Source: Pyxicephalus adspersus
Taxonomy: Eukaryota; Chordata; Amphibia; Anura; Pyxicephalidae
Reading direction: 5' to 3'
NCBI RefSeq assembly: GCF_032062135.1
Contig: NC_092859.1
Coordinates: 125,090,033 to 125,154,032 of the forward strand
DNA length: 64,000 nucleotides
The first letter of the stretch is position 1; every line of letters begins with the position of its first letter. Both the position numbers and the translations under genes were made by a program. Of the stretch, positions 47,280 through 60,120 are shown piece after piece. Below the pieces are notes generated by a model. The model was not told the DNA's origin and ran no database searches. It saw only the letters and a program-made list of their open reading frames with translations.

Positions 47280-50200
47280 TCTTTTTTTATTTTTTATACC
47301 TTTTTATTTGAAAAGTATAAACAACTTATTTACAAATAAAAGAAAAAAATTCTTTTTTTTCCCCAAGAGTACACATAATAGAAACAGATACACATATTGC
47401 AATAAAGTACCAAAGGAGAGCAGAAAACTTGCATAAATTTTGCATATTCAAATTGAAGAATCAGGGCACTTTTTTCCTAAAATAAAGGTTTATGATCCAA
47501 GGCTAAAGTAACAAAGTCTGTTTTGTAGTAGAAAAAGAAAACATAAAGTCCATTTTGTAGCAGAAAAAAAAGAACATCAAGTCCATTCCTGAAATTGTAT
47601 GGAAGTATGGAGTTTGCTTGTAAAAGGTAAAACAAAAGTCCATTTTCCGAAGTACCGAAAACGAGATTATCTTTTGAACAGGTAAGTACATAGCATTTTA
47701 AAACATATACAAAATATTTATACATATATTTTTGACCATAACCAAAAACCATTTTCACAAACACAACAAAGTATGTAAGTTTTTGCTTTCCTTTTTCACA
47801 AAAAAAAACATATTTTGGCAAATACACAAAAAAGAAATTACACAAGTGTATTCCACATATACATTCCCCAGGTTCTCTGGGCTTCTAGTTTACCCATGTT
47901 TTTTCAATCAAATAAAAAGAAATCAAACATTTTGCTTAAGGCATACTTAATACACTCCTTTTCATTTATGAAATCATCTTTGTACAAGAAAATGTTTCTT
48001 GTTTTCCATTAAGCAATTCATGCAAAATTTCATGCAATTCATAGAAACCCAAAGTAGCTTTTTCTTCTCTACTGGGAGGAAAAGAGGGAGAGCGTACATG
48101 ACAACCTGGTGGTCAAGTGTTTGAAGGCCTGTTAAAAATTTCAGCAAATGCCCGGCTGACCGTCACACAGCCCTTGCATACGGGCAAATTCAAAAGAGAT
48201 GTAGGGTTGATTCCTCAACCATACATCCAAACCCGGGGCATACAGGAGAACTCACAAAACCCCTCCTATACTGAAAGGAACGCAGGGGCAGGTACTCATG
48301 GACACCCTGCCAAGCAATATCTTTGAATTCATTTGATAGAAATTTTTTGTCCACGTTTTTCCGGATTTGTGCTGAACTTTCTGTAGTAAAAGTGGGTATA
48401 AGCACAATTTCCTCCTCTGCTTTGATGAATTTCCTAATTTTGTTTGCATCCAATAGGGTGTTTTGGTCCAGGTTTTGTAGGTTCCAGATACGGATACATT
48501 TTTCCAAAATTGTATATGGTTTTGGAGGAATGATGAGTGTTGGAACTGTTTGGGGTGGTTGGTACCATCCTCTGCTCCCAAACACATGACCAGCTGCATA
48601 CTTGAGAAAATATGATCATTTGTTAGATTTGGTTTGAAGGCATTTGAAGCAGAGGGAGAAAAAAACGGACCACAGAAAGATCCAAATATCTAGGAGGTCT
48701 TTACCCCCATTTGCCTTACTTTTGTGCACAATTGACCTTTTAATTTTTTCATTAGTTGAGCTCCAGAAAATTTTGAAGATATTTCTAGTGATTCTTTTTA
48801 ATTATGGAGAGTGATGGTGGATAACCAAGGCTTATGTATTGTAACTAAGGCAGAATTATTGATTTTACAACCAGCACTTTACCTTCTAATGTTACGTTAC
48901 GTTGTTTTCAGAGAATAATTTTTTGGCTTTTTTTTCCTTGGAAAATGCTTCAGCTTTGTTGCCCGTTGTTTTGATGGTCAAAAAACACTCCAAAAATTTT
49001 GCTGCCATTTGCTGTACAGAGGACAGTAACATAGTCCATGTATGCACAAATTTTGGCGGACTGACCACCACCCCCTGGTATTGGGACTCCCCAGATTACC
49101 TTGTCCTTTCTTAATGATGACAGAAGTGGTTCGAAAGCACAGATAAATAGAACACTCCAGACTTGAGTTGAACATCATCCAATAGGAAGCCTTTGACTAA
49201 GACTTTTCTATAAGCACCACTGTAAAGACATTTGAGTTGGTTAATTAGTGTAACAGGAAAACCCATTTTGTTTAATACTTTCCACAGATAGATATGTGAG
49301 ACTTTATCAAACATTTTTTTGGAGTCCAAGGACAAAAAGGCCAATTTTTGCTTTATCTCGTTTGAGTACCATAGCACATCTCTAGGTAAATTTGGTAAAT
49401 TTAGACCATCATGTGCATTTCTACAAGGGATCCCACAGACCTGATAACCCTAGATAACTTTATCAACACCTTCTTTGACTCTATTTACCAGAATCTTGGA
49501 GTACATTTTATAAACTGTGTTGAGCGAGGTTTTGGGATGCCATTTCTCCAGGTCTGAAAGGTCACCTTTTTTAGGAATCAGAGTGATGATGCCCCTTAGT
49601 CAGGAGTCCGGAGACACAAATCATTTTTCAGGAGATCCCAAAATGACATATAAAATTCAGATGGCAACCCATCATAACCTGGACATTTATTTTTGGTAAA
49701 GCTCTTGATGGTAGCTAATGGCTCTTTTTCACTCAGATCTTCAGAAAAGACTTGTTGGTCAGCATGATCTAATTTAAGCTCCAAGGCACCTACCACCTCC
49801 TTGGTGACGGTTGGATCTACCTCCTTTTCCCTAAAGAGCTCTAAGTAGAAACTCTGGGCCTCCTTTAACATGTCAGATATTGTGACCTTATTGTTTGTTT
49901 TTTGTATGTTTTTGTTTTAAACGAATTGCTTTTTTAAAGAAAAAAATGAAGCATTTTTCATTTTTTTCCCAATTTTTCCACAAATAAATAATTTGTCTCC
50001 CTTTAGCAGTGATGGCCTCTGCTTTTTCATTTTTTATTAATTTGCTCCTCCATTGGGATTCAAGTTTTTGCTAAACTTAATAAAAGTTTAGAGCTGTGTG
50101 TTTAGCCTCTAAAACCTTTTTACTTTCCTTTACTTTACCTGTATTCCTTTCTGGATAAAGAAGGACCTAGTTTTTTTTTTTATGTTATCCCACCAACTTA

Positions 50201-51060
50201 TAAGGTTGGGAAATTTGCATATGTCCCTCCGCCATGACTTGTATGCTAATGTGTATTGTGTTTTGATCCCAGGATCTTCTAGAAGAGAGGTATTTAGCCT
50301 CCAGGTCCCTGGTCCCTTGGATGTAACTGATCGTTTCAGGTGAATGTACTATAACTTATGAGAAAATGTTGTTTTGGAGAGTGATTTTCCCTGGAGTGAT
50401 AGAGCGATGGCAAAAACAAAAGTCAATGTGAGACTTACTTTTATTGCTGGACCATGTATAACCAGGATCATTCGGATATAACTTTTTCCAGACCTCCTGC
50501 AACTCGAGATCAGCCATCATGTTTTCCAGCTGTTCAAATGTTTTATCGTGTCTCCTTGTTCTACAGCCGGCTCGCATTTCACCTGATAATATGCAGTTAA
50601 AATTACCACACACAATTGCAGGGGAAGAACCTGGAATGAAGAAATGTACGGTGTTAAGCAAATCAGCTTGCTCATTTTTCTCAGGGGATCAGTAGATTTT
50701 AAACACTCTGAGTTCCTTCCCCCTCACACAGTAGCCATCATGGCTCTCCCAGGTACTATCTCAATAAATGATGAAAAGGTGACTTCGTTCCTCTTTGCAA
50801 GGATACCAATACCTGTAGCTGAATTTCCATTGTCCCCTGACCATACTGAGGACCCATGAGTCCAGGATTGTCTGAGGTGTTCAAAATTTGGGTGGTGGTC
50901 TATTTTGCACTCCTGAAGACAAAAAATTTCACAGTTAATGCTACTTAAATAGCTAAATATTGCAGAGCTTTTCAGATCCCTGACAGGGAACAAATTTTGA
51001 ACTCCCCCATATTCAGAGTGGTAGGACTGCGATGCATAAAGACAGCATGCCAAAAAATAG
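47280..51060 (-). mobile_element. Tx1/L1-like LINE, 5'-truncated (copy E)
   Basis: The minus strand has ORF2 from the endonuclease start (51053) to the C-terminus (about 48130), then an AT-rich 3' untranslated region ending at a T-rich run on the plus strand (47279-47300). ORF1 is absent, consistent with 5' truncation. Its 3' region has three or four loosely repeated AAGTCCATTTT units at about 47510-47650. It abuts the unclassified repeat at 47278. Confidence 0.82.
48130..51053 (-). pseudogene. Tx1/L1-like ORF2 pseudogene
   Basis: Minus-strand order: endonuclease pieces INCEIFCLQECKI (about 50930-50890), VPGRAMMATV, AIVCGNFNCIL (about 50620-50590; GNFN where GDFN is usual) and KSHIDFCF (about 50420). 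RT follows: NKCPGYDGLPSEFYMSFW (about 49700-49650), AFLSLDSKKMFDKVSHIYLW (about 49350-49290), VLVKGFLLDDVQLKSGV, and ICAYMDYVTVLC at the active-site position (49031-49045). The C-terminus reads VHEYLPLRSFQYRRGF and CPGFGC...ESTLHLF (about 48300-48200). The active-site motif is YMDY where YADD/FADD is expected, so the second catalytic Asp is Tyr. Numerous stops and frameshifts. Tx1-like elements belong to the L1 group. Confidence 0.83.
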
Positions 51061-53818
51061 TTACAATTTTAATTAGTGCTGGCATAGTAAGATGGTGTGA
51101 TAGGTGTTTAAACTGGCATGATAGCCAATGGCACAGGTGTGAAAGGGCCCTGTGAGAACTAAATAGGAGTGCAATAAAAAGAAAATTCCAGTTTGTTTAC
51201 ACTAGATAGAAGTCTAAAAAATCCAATCTGTTTACAAAATGAATCAACATTTTACAGCAAACATTTGCTAGCCAAAAATTGGCTCAGTGCAATTCATATC
51301 CTGGTTTATGCAAAATGATCCACACTGTAGCTTCAACTGCAGTTCACATTATCTAAGATATACATTTTAAGCTTTTTATGTATCTTGATAAAAAAAAATC
51401 CTATTTAAACATAATGGATTCATCACCAATGAGTCCTTCAAACAAACACTTCCATTAACAGTAATTGTCTAAATAAATGCTTAATATAATTGTGATAATT
51501 GCTTGGTTTTACACTATAAAAGTTTATAGCTCATTCAAAGTGACTCTGAAATCTTTTCACCAATGCTTAAAGTTTAAAATGTCTTGAAGGAAAAATACCC
51601 TAATCACTTATGTATTTAATTAACTGCTAATCGAAAAAAAGGAAGCAATTGGAATTTTTCCCAAAGAACTTTACCTTTCTGTGTCCAAATGACCTCCTCC
51701 TCCCTCTGTTTATTTAAACTATGTCTTGAACAAATCGTACCTTTTTAGATGAGAAGAAAGCATGCCAGTAATGGGACAATTAATCATTCCTGAGAGATAA
51801 TGTAGAAGTTGTGCTTTTCGAGCGACAAGAAAATCTTAAGAAATTATTTTCAATAAAACTACAGGGAAGCAATAAATAAAAAAAATCAATGGCACTTAAT
51901 TCCTAGGGTTACTTTTGTTGGCCATAAACATTTTCGGATTTTCTAAGAAAACAGAATAATAGGTGAGGCAATAGGAGAAGTAATTTTTAAATCTAAAGTT
52001 CTAAGAAAAGAGAACAAAAGTCTATCCACCGCAGCTGAACATATAACCAGGGAGTACAAACAAGAAACAAGAACTGCCTTTGTAGGTATAATCACCCTGC
52101 AACTATATTTGCATGCTGCTCTTTATTAGCTGCTTAACTTTCTCTAGAGTATTTGTTTTTTGCAGCACTACAAAATGACCATTAACATGTGAAAGCGAGT
52201 GAGAGACAGGTAGACACCTTTAGCCAATCATGAAGCATGGTGTCAATATTTTATACTGTATATACCTAGGTAATCAAAAGTGTGGTTGCAACATACAAAT
52301 ATTTATTTGGTGCCCCTTTTCAAGCTCATGAATTCATGCGATTGGCAAACTTTCACTAAACTAGAAACTTTTATTGTTATTTAATTTTCACTGTTGTTTT
52401 TATTGAGGCAGTAGATTAATATTTGTTTTGGATTTTTATGCTATATTCTGTAAAAAAAAAAAAAAGGCTAAAAAGGTTTTTTTTTTTGCACAAGAGCAAG
52501 TCTAGGATACTGAAATGAACTTATGTAACCAAAACAACTTTATGTTGCCTTACCCATTATCTCCAATGTATGTAGAAAAAAGCTATTTTTTCCAAAATCT
52601 AATTTTAAATAAAGTTTTGGAGACAGAAAAACACACTCTTGTTTCTCGCATATATACTGATTACTAGCAGGTCTGACTATCAGACATGCTCATTATTGCT
52701 AACTAGCGAACACCTACAGTGTACAATCCTTTTCCCAGTCATTGCCAGCATAGTTCTAATTGGGCTGGAGCCTTGGATTTTCACAGCTATCTGAAAATTC
52801 TATAAAAACCAGACCAGTGTCTGATGCCCCTTGGACGATAAAAACGTTAGGTGGAGTAGCATTTGGTAGAAAAGAGAACACAAATGTATTTATGTGCTGC
52901 TACTTTTATTATAGCAAGTTGGTATAAGCAGATAGTGACAGAGAGCAGAACATTTTACCTTTCACAAGTTGGACATGTTGAGGGGAATGATCCACCTTAA
53001 ATATATTGTATTTAACATTTCTGGAAAATTCTATCACATAATATCACTTTAGCCTGTCGCAGAAAAACCAGAAGGCAAATGTAAAAAGATAACTGTCTTA
53101 TGCACCATAAAGCAAACGACATGTCATACACTTTTCATTGTATTAAAGTCCAGTGAAGAGTGAAGTAACAGACAAGTTGACCAAGCCATAATCATCCATG
53201 CAAAGATAATTTAATATCATTATTTTTCCCTTTGAGATGGCATGCTTATTATTTCTAATTCCCTTCCCAGCAATATGCCAAACAAGAAAGAACTGAAGCT
53301 CCAATTAGAAAATTATGGCACAGCAAGTTGCATACAAAAATCATTTATTTCAAGAACACAATGTAAAGGGAATGCAAAGGGGAAATTGTCATTTACTAAA
53401 TGTAACACATACCACAAATCAATTTGTGATATTGTATTTATATTGTTAGTTTCCTTTTCAGCTCCTAAAAGTATGCAATCCCAGAACTAGAAACATCCTC
53501 CTAAACTTTGATATTATCCTATTATTATCTATCCCATTCTTAATGCAAAAATTATTCATGTGAAAGCAATGGGATAAGCCATAACAATACATATTACTCA
53601 TTTCCAAAAATATTTTTGATTGAATAATTGGGATCAGGATCCTATGATTGGAAGCTAATGATGACAGCAAGTGAAGAAAATTCACTCACAGCAACATAGA
53701 CAGAAGTAATTTTTTTTTTAGTTTTTAAGGTTTAAATAGGAATGGTAGAACCTCTACCAGATTGTTATTGACATCTCTTTAAAAATTCCCTGGTAAAAGG
53801 TTTTTCCGCTAACAGAAA
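51061..53818. other. intergenic, nothing coding
   Basis: No gene was recognised. 51650-52140 looks single copy with balanced composition (see findings). Two A/T homopolymer runs lie near 52452-52490. Confidence 0.5.
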
Positions 53819-54607
53819 GGGCCTAACATCAAAAAAACAGGAAAAGATAAACTATCATAGGAGAACCTGGGAAATCTAGCAAACCTAGAATGGATCTGGT
53901 CCAGGATTGACAACCTTTACTAACTATTAGCAGTTAATCTCCCTAGCGGTCTAATTCTGTCTAAATTTCCATGCAAAAAGCGTGTGTAAAATTTATTTTA
54001 CATTGTAGGCCTATAATTCTTAGGCATAACTAACAGACCCATGTCTAATAGTTAACACATTTAATATTAATCTTAAAAAAAACACAAAAATCTGTTAAAA
54101 AAATAAAATAAATAAATAATGTATAATGTAATATAACTGTACAGCAGCATATATAATATATATTATATATAATTATATATATTATATGAATATTTCTTTG
54201 TATTGGACTCAATACAGCTATTTTGTATTGAATCCAATACAAAATTATTTGAATTTCCCTCCGCTAAGTGCTGGCCGCACCAACGCATGTACCGACATCA
54301 CCGGAAACCCCGTAGGTCTCTGCACTTTGCGGCCTGAGAGGAGGAGGCAGACGTGTCCCTAGGACCTGCGGGGACCAGAAGGGCGCTGGAGGGGAGCGAC
54401 GGAACAAGGTAAGTGGGTTTTTATTCTGCTTTTATGTACCCCGAATCTCGAGAATACCGGGTTTTAGCATATAAAATCCACCCCAAGTCAGACTTGGGAA
54501 TACTGCTAGGGGTGTTAATATGTCAGAAATTCAGTCCATGTTTGCTGGATCATGTTTTCCCATGATAGTCTATCTTCTCTAGTCTTGGAGAGCTTTAATA
54601 AATCAGG
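53819..54607. repeat. palindromic MITE, copy 6, split by insertion
   Basis: The left half 53819-53937 (GGGCCTAACATC..., 'gagaacctgggaaatctag', 'ggatctggtccaggattga') and the right half 54515-54607 ('gtttgctggatcatg', 'cttggagagctttaataaa') together make one normal-length family member. They are separated by the piggyBac-like MITE. Confidence 0.88.
53938..54514. repeat. piggyBac-like MITE, copy 2 (nested)
   Basis: Flanked on both sides by TTAA (53934-53937 and 54515-54518), the piggyBac target duplication. Inverted ends: TCTCCCTAGCGGT on the left, and CACCCCTAGCAGT as the reverse complement of the right. The interior has an AT-rich part and a GC-rich part with 'gagcgacggaacaaggtaa'. No transposase. 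About 577 bases. Confidence 0.88.
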
Positions 54608-55083
54608 TGAGAAGCAATATTCCTAAGAGAGCCCTGGGTAGATGAAAACCTGACAAGGATTCTCACTTCTTTCCAATGCAGTATTGTCACAAGGTTACAT
54701 GTTCACTATGTTTCTTGCAGGATCAGCTGATATTTATTTTTGATCAGATACTAAAAGCCAGAAAACCTTGTTCTAAAATAATTTTCTATAAACAAATGAC
54801 TTAGGTCTGCATTTAGGAATCCAAAATATAGATAAAGTTACCACTGGCCAGAACGGATGTTTTAACACAACTCCATCTCCAGCAATAACAGGTCGTAAAG
54901 GAAAAACATCCTTTCTATTTGATGGGTGACAGAATGAACTATGTAAAACCTCCCCAACAAGGATACGGCATTTGTCATTCTCATACAACTGAAAAGAATG
55001 GTCAGGACCCCAATTAAGGACACTTCCCTATATATTTGTTCAGCTGAAAGGTGTAAGACCGCACAGAAATGAGCAGATATCTT
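54608..55083. other. intergenic, nothing recognised
   Basis: No gene was recognised. Confidence 0.4.
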
Positions 55084-55241
55084 AGACTGTAAGCTCTCTT
55101 GGTCAGGGTCTTTTCCTCCACTGTCATTGTTCCTATTTGTCTGCCATCTTCAACCTCCATTTAATGTACAGCACTGTATAATATGTTGGTGCTTTATAAA
55201 TACACTTCATTATTAATAATAATAATAATAATAATAATAAT
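55084..55241 (+). repeat. SINE/LINE tail with (TAA)n
   Basis: AGACTGTAAGCTCTCTTGG ... 'gtacagcactgtataatat' 'gttggtgctttataaatac', ending in a (TAA)n run. Same tail as 1525-1850, without the tRNA-like head. Confidence 0.82.
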
Positions 55242-57654
55242 CTATTCCTTCATTGTGAATTCTTTCTAATGGTTATAGAAGTATTCATTTTTACTATTCT
55301 ATCCAGACAAAATAAAACATATTTTATCTGACATGGGCTGTATATGGAATATAAAGTTTGCATGGTTAGTTTTATAGCCAAACAAGAATGTTGCTCTGAA
55401 TTTAGGAATTTAGTGTAATAGTTATAATCTTTGCAGCGTATATATTTTACTATATTTTATGAGCAGCCTGCCAAAAGCAGCTGTTTAACACCTCCTGCAA
55501 ACATGAAAACTACACAGAAGCATCAACCTGAATGTATACTTCACTGGAAGTGGTACAATTTTAAAAAGTGGACTTCAGCAATCACCAGAACAACATGGCT
55601 CGACATCCATCTACCTGTGTATAACATTATTCACTTTAACATGTGGTTGGCTCTTTCCATGACTCACACACTACACAACAAATACACTTCAATTAAAATA
55701 GTACGCCCCTCCAAATGTCCTTGGGATGTGTGAATGACATCTTATAGCTGCCTTTTACCAATAGATCATCAAGCTGTTGCTTGTTAGGCTGCAATAAGAT
55801 CTGCAGTGGTTACTTTTTTCAGGTTTACTCCACTGACTTCTGCTATAACATTTTTCCCTGCTCCATTGAGGCTTGAATAAAGTACATTCTAGTCCTGTCA
55901 TTAACTACCATAATGCAGAATTACAGGAGGAAAGGAAACCATCCACCCCATTTCCCCAATCACACTCCAAAACTATTATGCCACATGAGTCAGGAAATAA
56001 GGCTTCCATGGAATCACACAGGTGGAGGTTCCTCAGTTGTAAAGTGCATTTTATTCTAGCACAGGATACATCAGCAGTACACCATTTAGAGTGAAGCAAG
56101 GAAGAAAATATATACCTGAAAAGGGGACCAAGTCCTTAAAATGCATCGACTGGAGAGCGCAATTCATGTTTATGATTTGATTTTGTGAATCACTGTTTCA
56201 TGGTTAATTGAATTGTATATAAAGAATCATATGGTACTTGATGTTGATTTGCTTGTAAGTGAAATCTTCATTAATTTCATCAAACTTCATCAAAGTTCAA
56301 TTATTTTGTTTTAATGTAAAAAAAAAAAAAAAGTTTGGTCATTTTCTGTAAAATGCAGTGGTAAAGTCCCATTACATTATATCGATATTTGGATGAGGAT
56401 CATAAAACCATACAAGCATATTACCTGCCACCATACACAAAATAATGTTTTGTGTGAAATTTTAAAAATAATAAATTACGCAAGTTGGAATATAAAGGTA
56501 ATGCTTGGTAAGGAATAGTATGCATCTGTTATTCCTTGGTCTGGAAGCAAGCTATATCTTTAACTTTCAACCAAACTGAAAAACTCTCATTCTTATTTTC
56601 AATCTTTTTTTTAATGTCTGGAAATTTAAAAAAAAGTAAATTTCTTATTTTTACTAAGCCATGTGTACTATCTTATGATTAAAAAATGCATTTGTAAGCA
56701 TACCTGTAACATTCTTCTTCCACTATGTCTTTTAGTATTTTGTCTGTGGTATATAAAAACGATGGTATTTTTACATGTGTATAGAAACTGCACCACTGCT
56801 TCACAAATTGGTATGGGAAATTGAGCAGGCAGAACCCTCTTACACATCTATTAAATAGCTGTTCTTCAGGAATATGTCTGACTGCGTGCACAGTAGCAGA
56901 ATCTTGGAAGATGGCCCACAAAATGGTTCATTAGCCATACATAAGTGTTCCACAGCTGCCCCAAACTCGAATGAACTGGGACGAGAGCAAAAATATAAAA
57001 TACCTCTGTGGGTATTCATTCTCTTTTCTTGAAGTCATTCCCAGCTTGAGGAGAGATCAGGATATTATCTAAGAATGTATCAATAATGCTCAGTGTGTGG
57101 AAATGCCAGATACTGGGAATTGCCTATAATAAAGATGTTTCATTGTTTCATGTTGGCTGATACAGCGTACTTTTAAAACATATCAATCCACAGTTGACAG
57201 ACTTTGAAGAGTGTAGTAAATTCAATGGAGAACATTTGTAACAAGATGGGATTAATTAACCTCATGTGCTGGAATCCTAGCTGGTATCCATTTAGCATAT
57301 TGTTTGTTTGACTACTGGCCATATAAATAATATGAATACAAATAATGAATAATTAGGATATGTTCACTTAGTACATAAAATAAAACATGGATTTTATATG
57401 GCATTTGGCATTACTGATAAAGTGTATTTGAAACCAAATTGAAATTACTGTTATTCCAATTTGTAGCAGGTTTTATTTCTTATATCAATATATTGAGGTT
57501 TTTTCGTCAGTATATAATATTTACAGTGCACCTCCATTATGAGCAGACTAAACTTCAGTTCTCTTTGCAGTTACTTTGTGGTTTTTCTTAATCTCTAAAA
57601 TTTCGGTAATCTCTAAAGTGTGGGGTTTTTACATTGACTTGGCTGTTTAAGATG
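55242..57654. other. intergenic, nothing recognised
   Basis: About 2.4 kb with only short chance frames. Poly(A) run near 56317-56332. Confidence 0.5.
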
Positions 57655-58236
57655 CTACATTTGCCTCTCTGTTGCTCAGAAATGTTTCCCTTTTAGCCGT
57701 GCAGCCTGATGGATTTATGGCATCCCCAGCATCCATTGGTAGGCTGTGCACAGCTGAAGGGGATTCTAGAGGCTGATCAGCTCCTGACTCCTGCACTGCT
57801 ATTGGCTGCTGGGACTTTAAAGCCTCTCTGCTCCCAGTCACCAGTGCCTGTTTTAGCGTTTTCCTGGGCTTAACTGTGCTGGAGAGATGCAGAGTATTTT
57901 TCTGTTGCTGACCTTTGCCTGTTTCTTACAATCTGCTTGAACTGAGCCTGGACCGACCTTTCCCTGTGACCCCGACTCTTCTTGTGCCTTTTCATTTGTA
58001 CCTAATTTGGTGGACTGATCTCCTGTTTGACTAGGGCTTGTTTCTCGATTCCCTGATAATTCAGTACTATGTATTGTTGGGCTCCGGATCAGCTGCCGGC
58101 CTATCCCGAGACACCATTCCTTGCGCAACCAGTCTCCCAAGGCTGAGCAGGGGACGCTATAGGTGAAGACTGCGGCGTTAGATTGGGGGACTGGTGTCTG
58201 GGGAATACTGGTACTGACTAGGGCCTTACAGAAGGC
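57655..58236 (-). repeat. unclassified dispersed repeat, copy 2
   Basis: The reverse complement matches 46896-47278 from 58236 down to about 57885, then extends further. On the minus strand the extension contains 'actttaaagtcccagcagc' followed by CCAATAGCAG. The TTTAAA and CCAAT pair could be promoter elements of an LTR, although their order relative to transcription is unclear. A 95-codon minus-strand frame (58140-57853) is not conserved intact in the other copy. Confidence 0.7.
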
Positions 58237-59684
58237 CTATGGTTTTAAATTTTAAATACCCTATGGACTATAATAAAACCCTATGGACTAACTATAATAA
58301 AGAATGACTCAATTGATGATTGGGTCTGAATACTTGACCATTACCTTAAAGTAGCCTATCCTGTACACATAGAATATTACAAGCACTCATCTTCTGCTAC
58401 ATCACAGACAACTATAAAAGCTTGACAGGAGTTTTAGCCATTCCTTACACTATCCAAAACTACAAAGAAAATATTTTTGCTACAGACACGCTTTAAGCTG
58501 CTGTCTCTAATCAGCCTGATTTCTTGGAAGGCCATGGTCTAAGAACTAACAACACTGACATCCAGCCACACATAGTGATGTTTTCCATAATAAGCTTTGC
58601 CCATCTTCAGTCTGCTCACGTTAATCCAGGCATATGTTGAAAATGTAAAGTCAAAAAAGAATCAAAGTAAACTCTTGTCTCTATATGACTATAGTGTGTT
58701 TGTAGAAGTAGGTGATTTATTTCTACCCTTCATATCACATACCTCTCCACAGAGCCACCATCATGCATTATTATCAACTGTATCTTATTGTTAATGTAAA
58801 AATTAGATTATGACTTCTGATTTCTACTTTATAACCACATACATAGAAAATGGTGCTACTGGAGATTACCAAAGGTTGTCTGCATTAAATGTGGAACCTG
58901 TTGCAGCATCTCATTTACTTGATGTGCTTTGGCTAATAAAATTCAGTGGGAGTCATCATTACTTTACTTGTTAGGAATTATAAAATCTGCTGACTCCTGA
59001 TGTGCTGATGTGACTTTCCTGCCAGTAAATAGAAGCAAGGAATCCTAATACTATTTTAGTTGAGGAGTAGGCACCATATTTGTATGTGGATTTTCTATTT
59101 TTGCTTTTTCTTTGTACCCCTGCTATCAGCATTTGTAATAGTAACAACCTGACATTGTAGCCCATGAGAGAAATTTGATTAAAACAAGAATTTATGCGCA
59201 TCTTTGTGTTAATATCCTCATTACATTCCCTTTGCTTTGTGATATTCTCCAGCATCTAGTTTTCAAATGTAAACAACGTGAATATTAAGTATAATACAAT
59301 TTAGCAATAAAACCCAGAATCAAACCACTGTCAGGAAAAGACAAGGGGGCAGTTAGATCAGACTTATTATTAGATAAAGTGCAACACACAGTTGTTAGTC
59401 TAAAGGAGGAAAAAGTAAAAGCCACTATGGAGTTATCAGGGTAACAGTCCACTTATTCTGAAATGATAAAATAGTGGCGAGTAGTAGACATTCTGGCTAC
59501 TGTAATTATATGGAGGGGGGTGGGCTTTTTTTCTGCTGACAATCAAAGCAATCACCACTTGTTTTTACATTGGTCGATTATAGTGATGTTCACCTCCAAA
59601 AGTTGTTCTAAGTTAACTTCTGTTTTCTTCTTGGTATATTGATAAATGGGAAATCGGACTTTCACTAGTGGTAATAGCTTCTTC
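58237..59684. other. intergenic, nothing recognised
   Basis: No gene was recognised. Confidence 0.45.
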
Positions 59685-59685
59685 A

Positions 59686-59687
<2 letters not shown>

Positions 59688-59722
<35 letters not shown>
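59688..59722. repeat. (TA)n microsatellite
   Basis: Simple TA dinucleotide run of about 34 bases. It accounts for the YIYIYI open frames on both strands. Confidence 0.95.
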
Positions 59723-59725
<3 letters not shown>

Positions 59726-59802
59726 TCAGTGAGAAGCACAATAGAGCCTTTCTAAAACAGAAGGTATCTTTATGTCTGTTATTCTTCCTTGATGGTCTCA
59801 TA

Positions 59803-60120
59803 GAACAGTGGGCGCCAAACTTTCGGACCTCAGGGATTACTACATTCATAATTTTAAATTCCTTGCATGCCCAGGAAGCCATGTGTCACTCAAAGGAGAA
59901 GAAACTTCCCCACAGTGACGTCATGATGCCAGAACCCACCCATTCACCCATTGCAGGCTCAGACCTGCTTGCTAAACACCCTGGAGGACATTAGTGAAGA
60001 GCTATGGACACAGAAAAAGTGGTGTCCCTACAGAGGACATGATAAGCGGGGTCAGGAGAATAACTGATCATGTTCCCCGTATGGACACAACTTTTGTTGG
60101 ACTATTGGTTGGTGACCGAT
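59803..60120. repeat. non-autonomous hAT-like element, copy 2
   Basis: Left end ACAGTGGGCGCCAAACTTTC; the right end reverse-complements to CATCGGTCACCAACC. Shares 'gccatgtgtcactcaa' and 'atgatgccagaaccc' with 25329-25640. Contains a perfect TGACGTCA at 59916-59923. Confidence 0.72.

Noticed and set aside
47477..47845. 122-codon Phe/Tyr-rich minus-strand frame as a membrane protein
   Set aside because: Lies in the AT-rich 3' region of a dead LINE. The composition alone explains the hydrophobic residues.
59668..59994. 108-codon frame with YIYIYI repeat
   Set aside because: It is created by translation of the (TA)n microsatellite, which is open on both strands.
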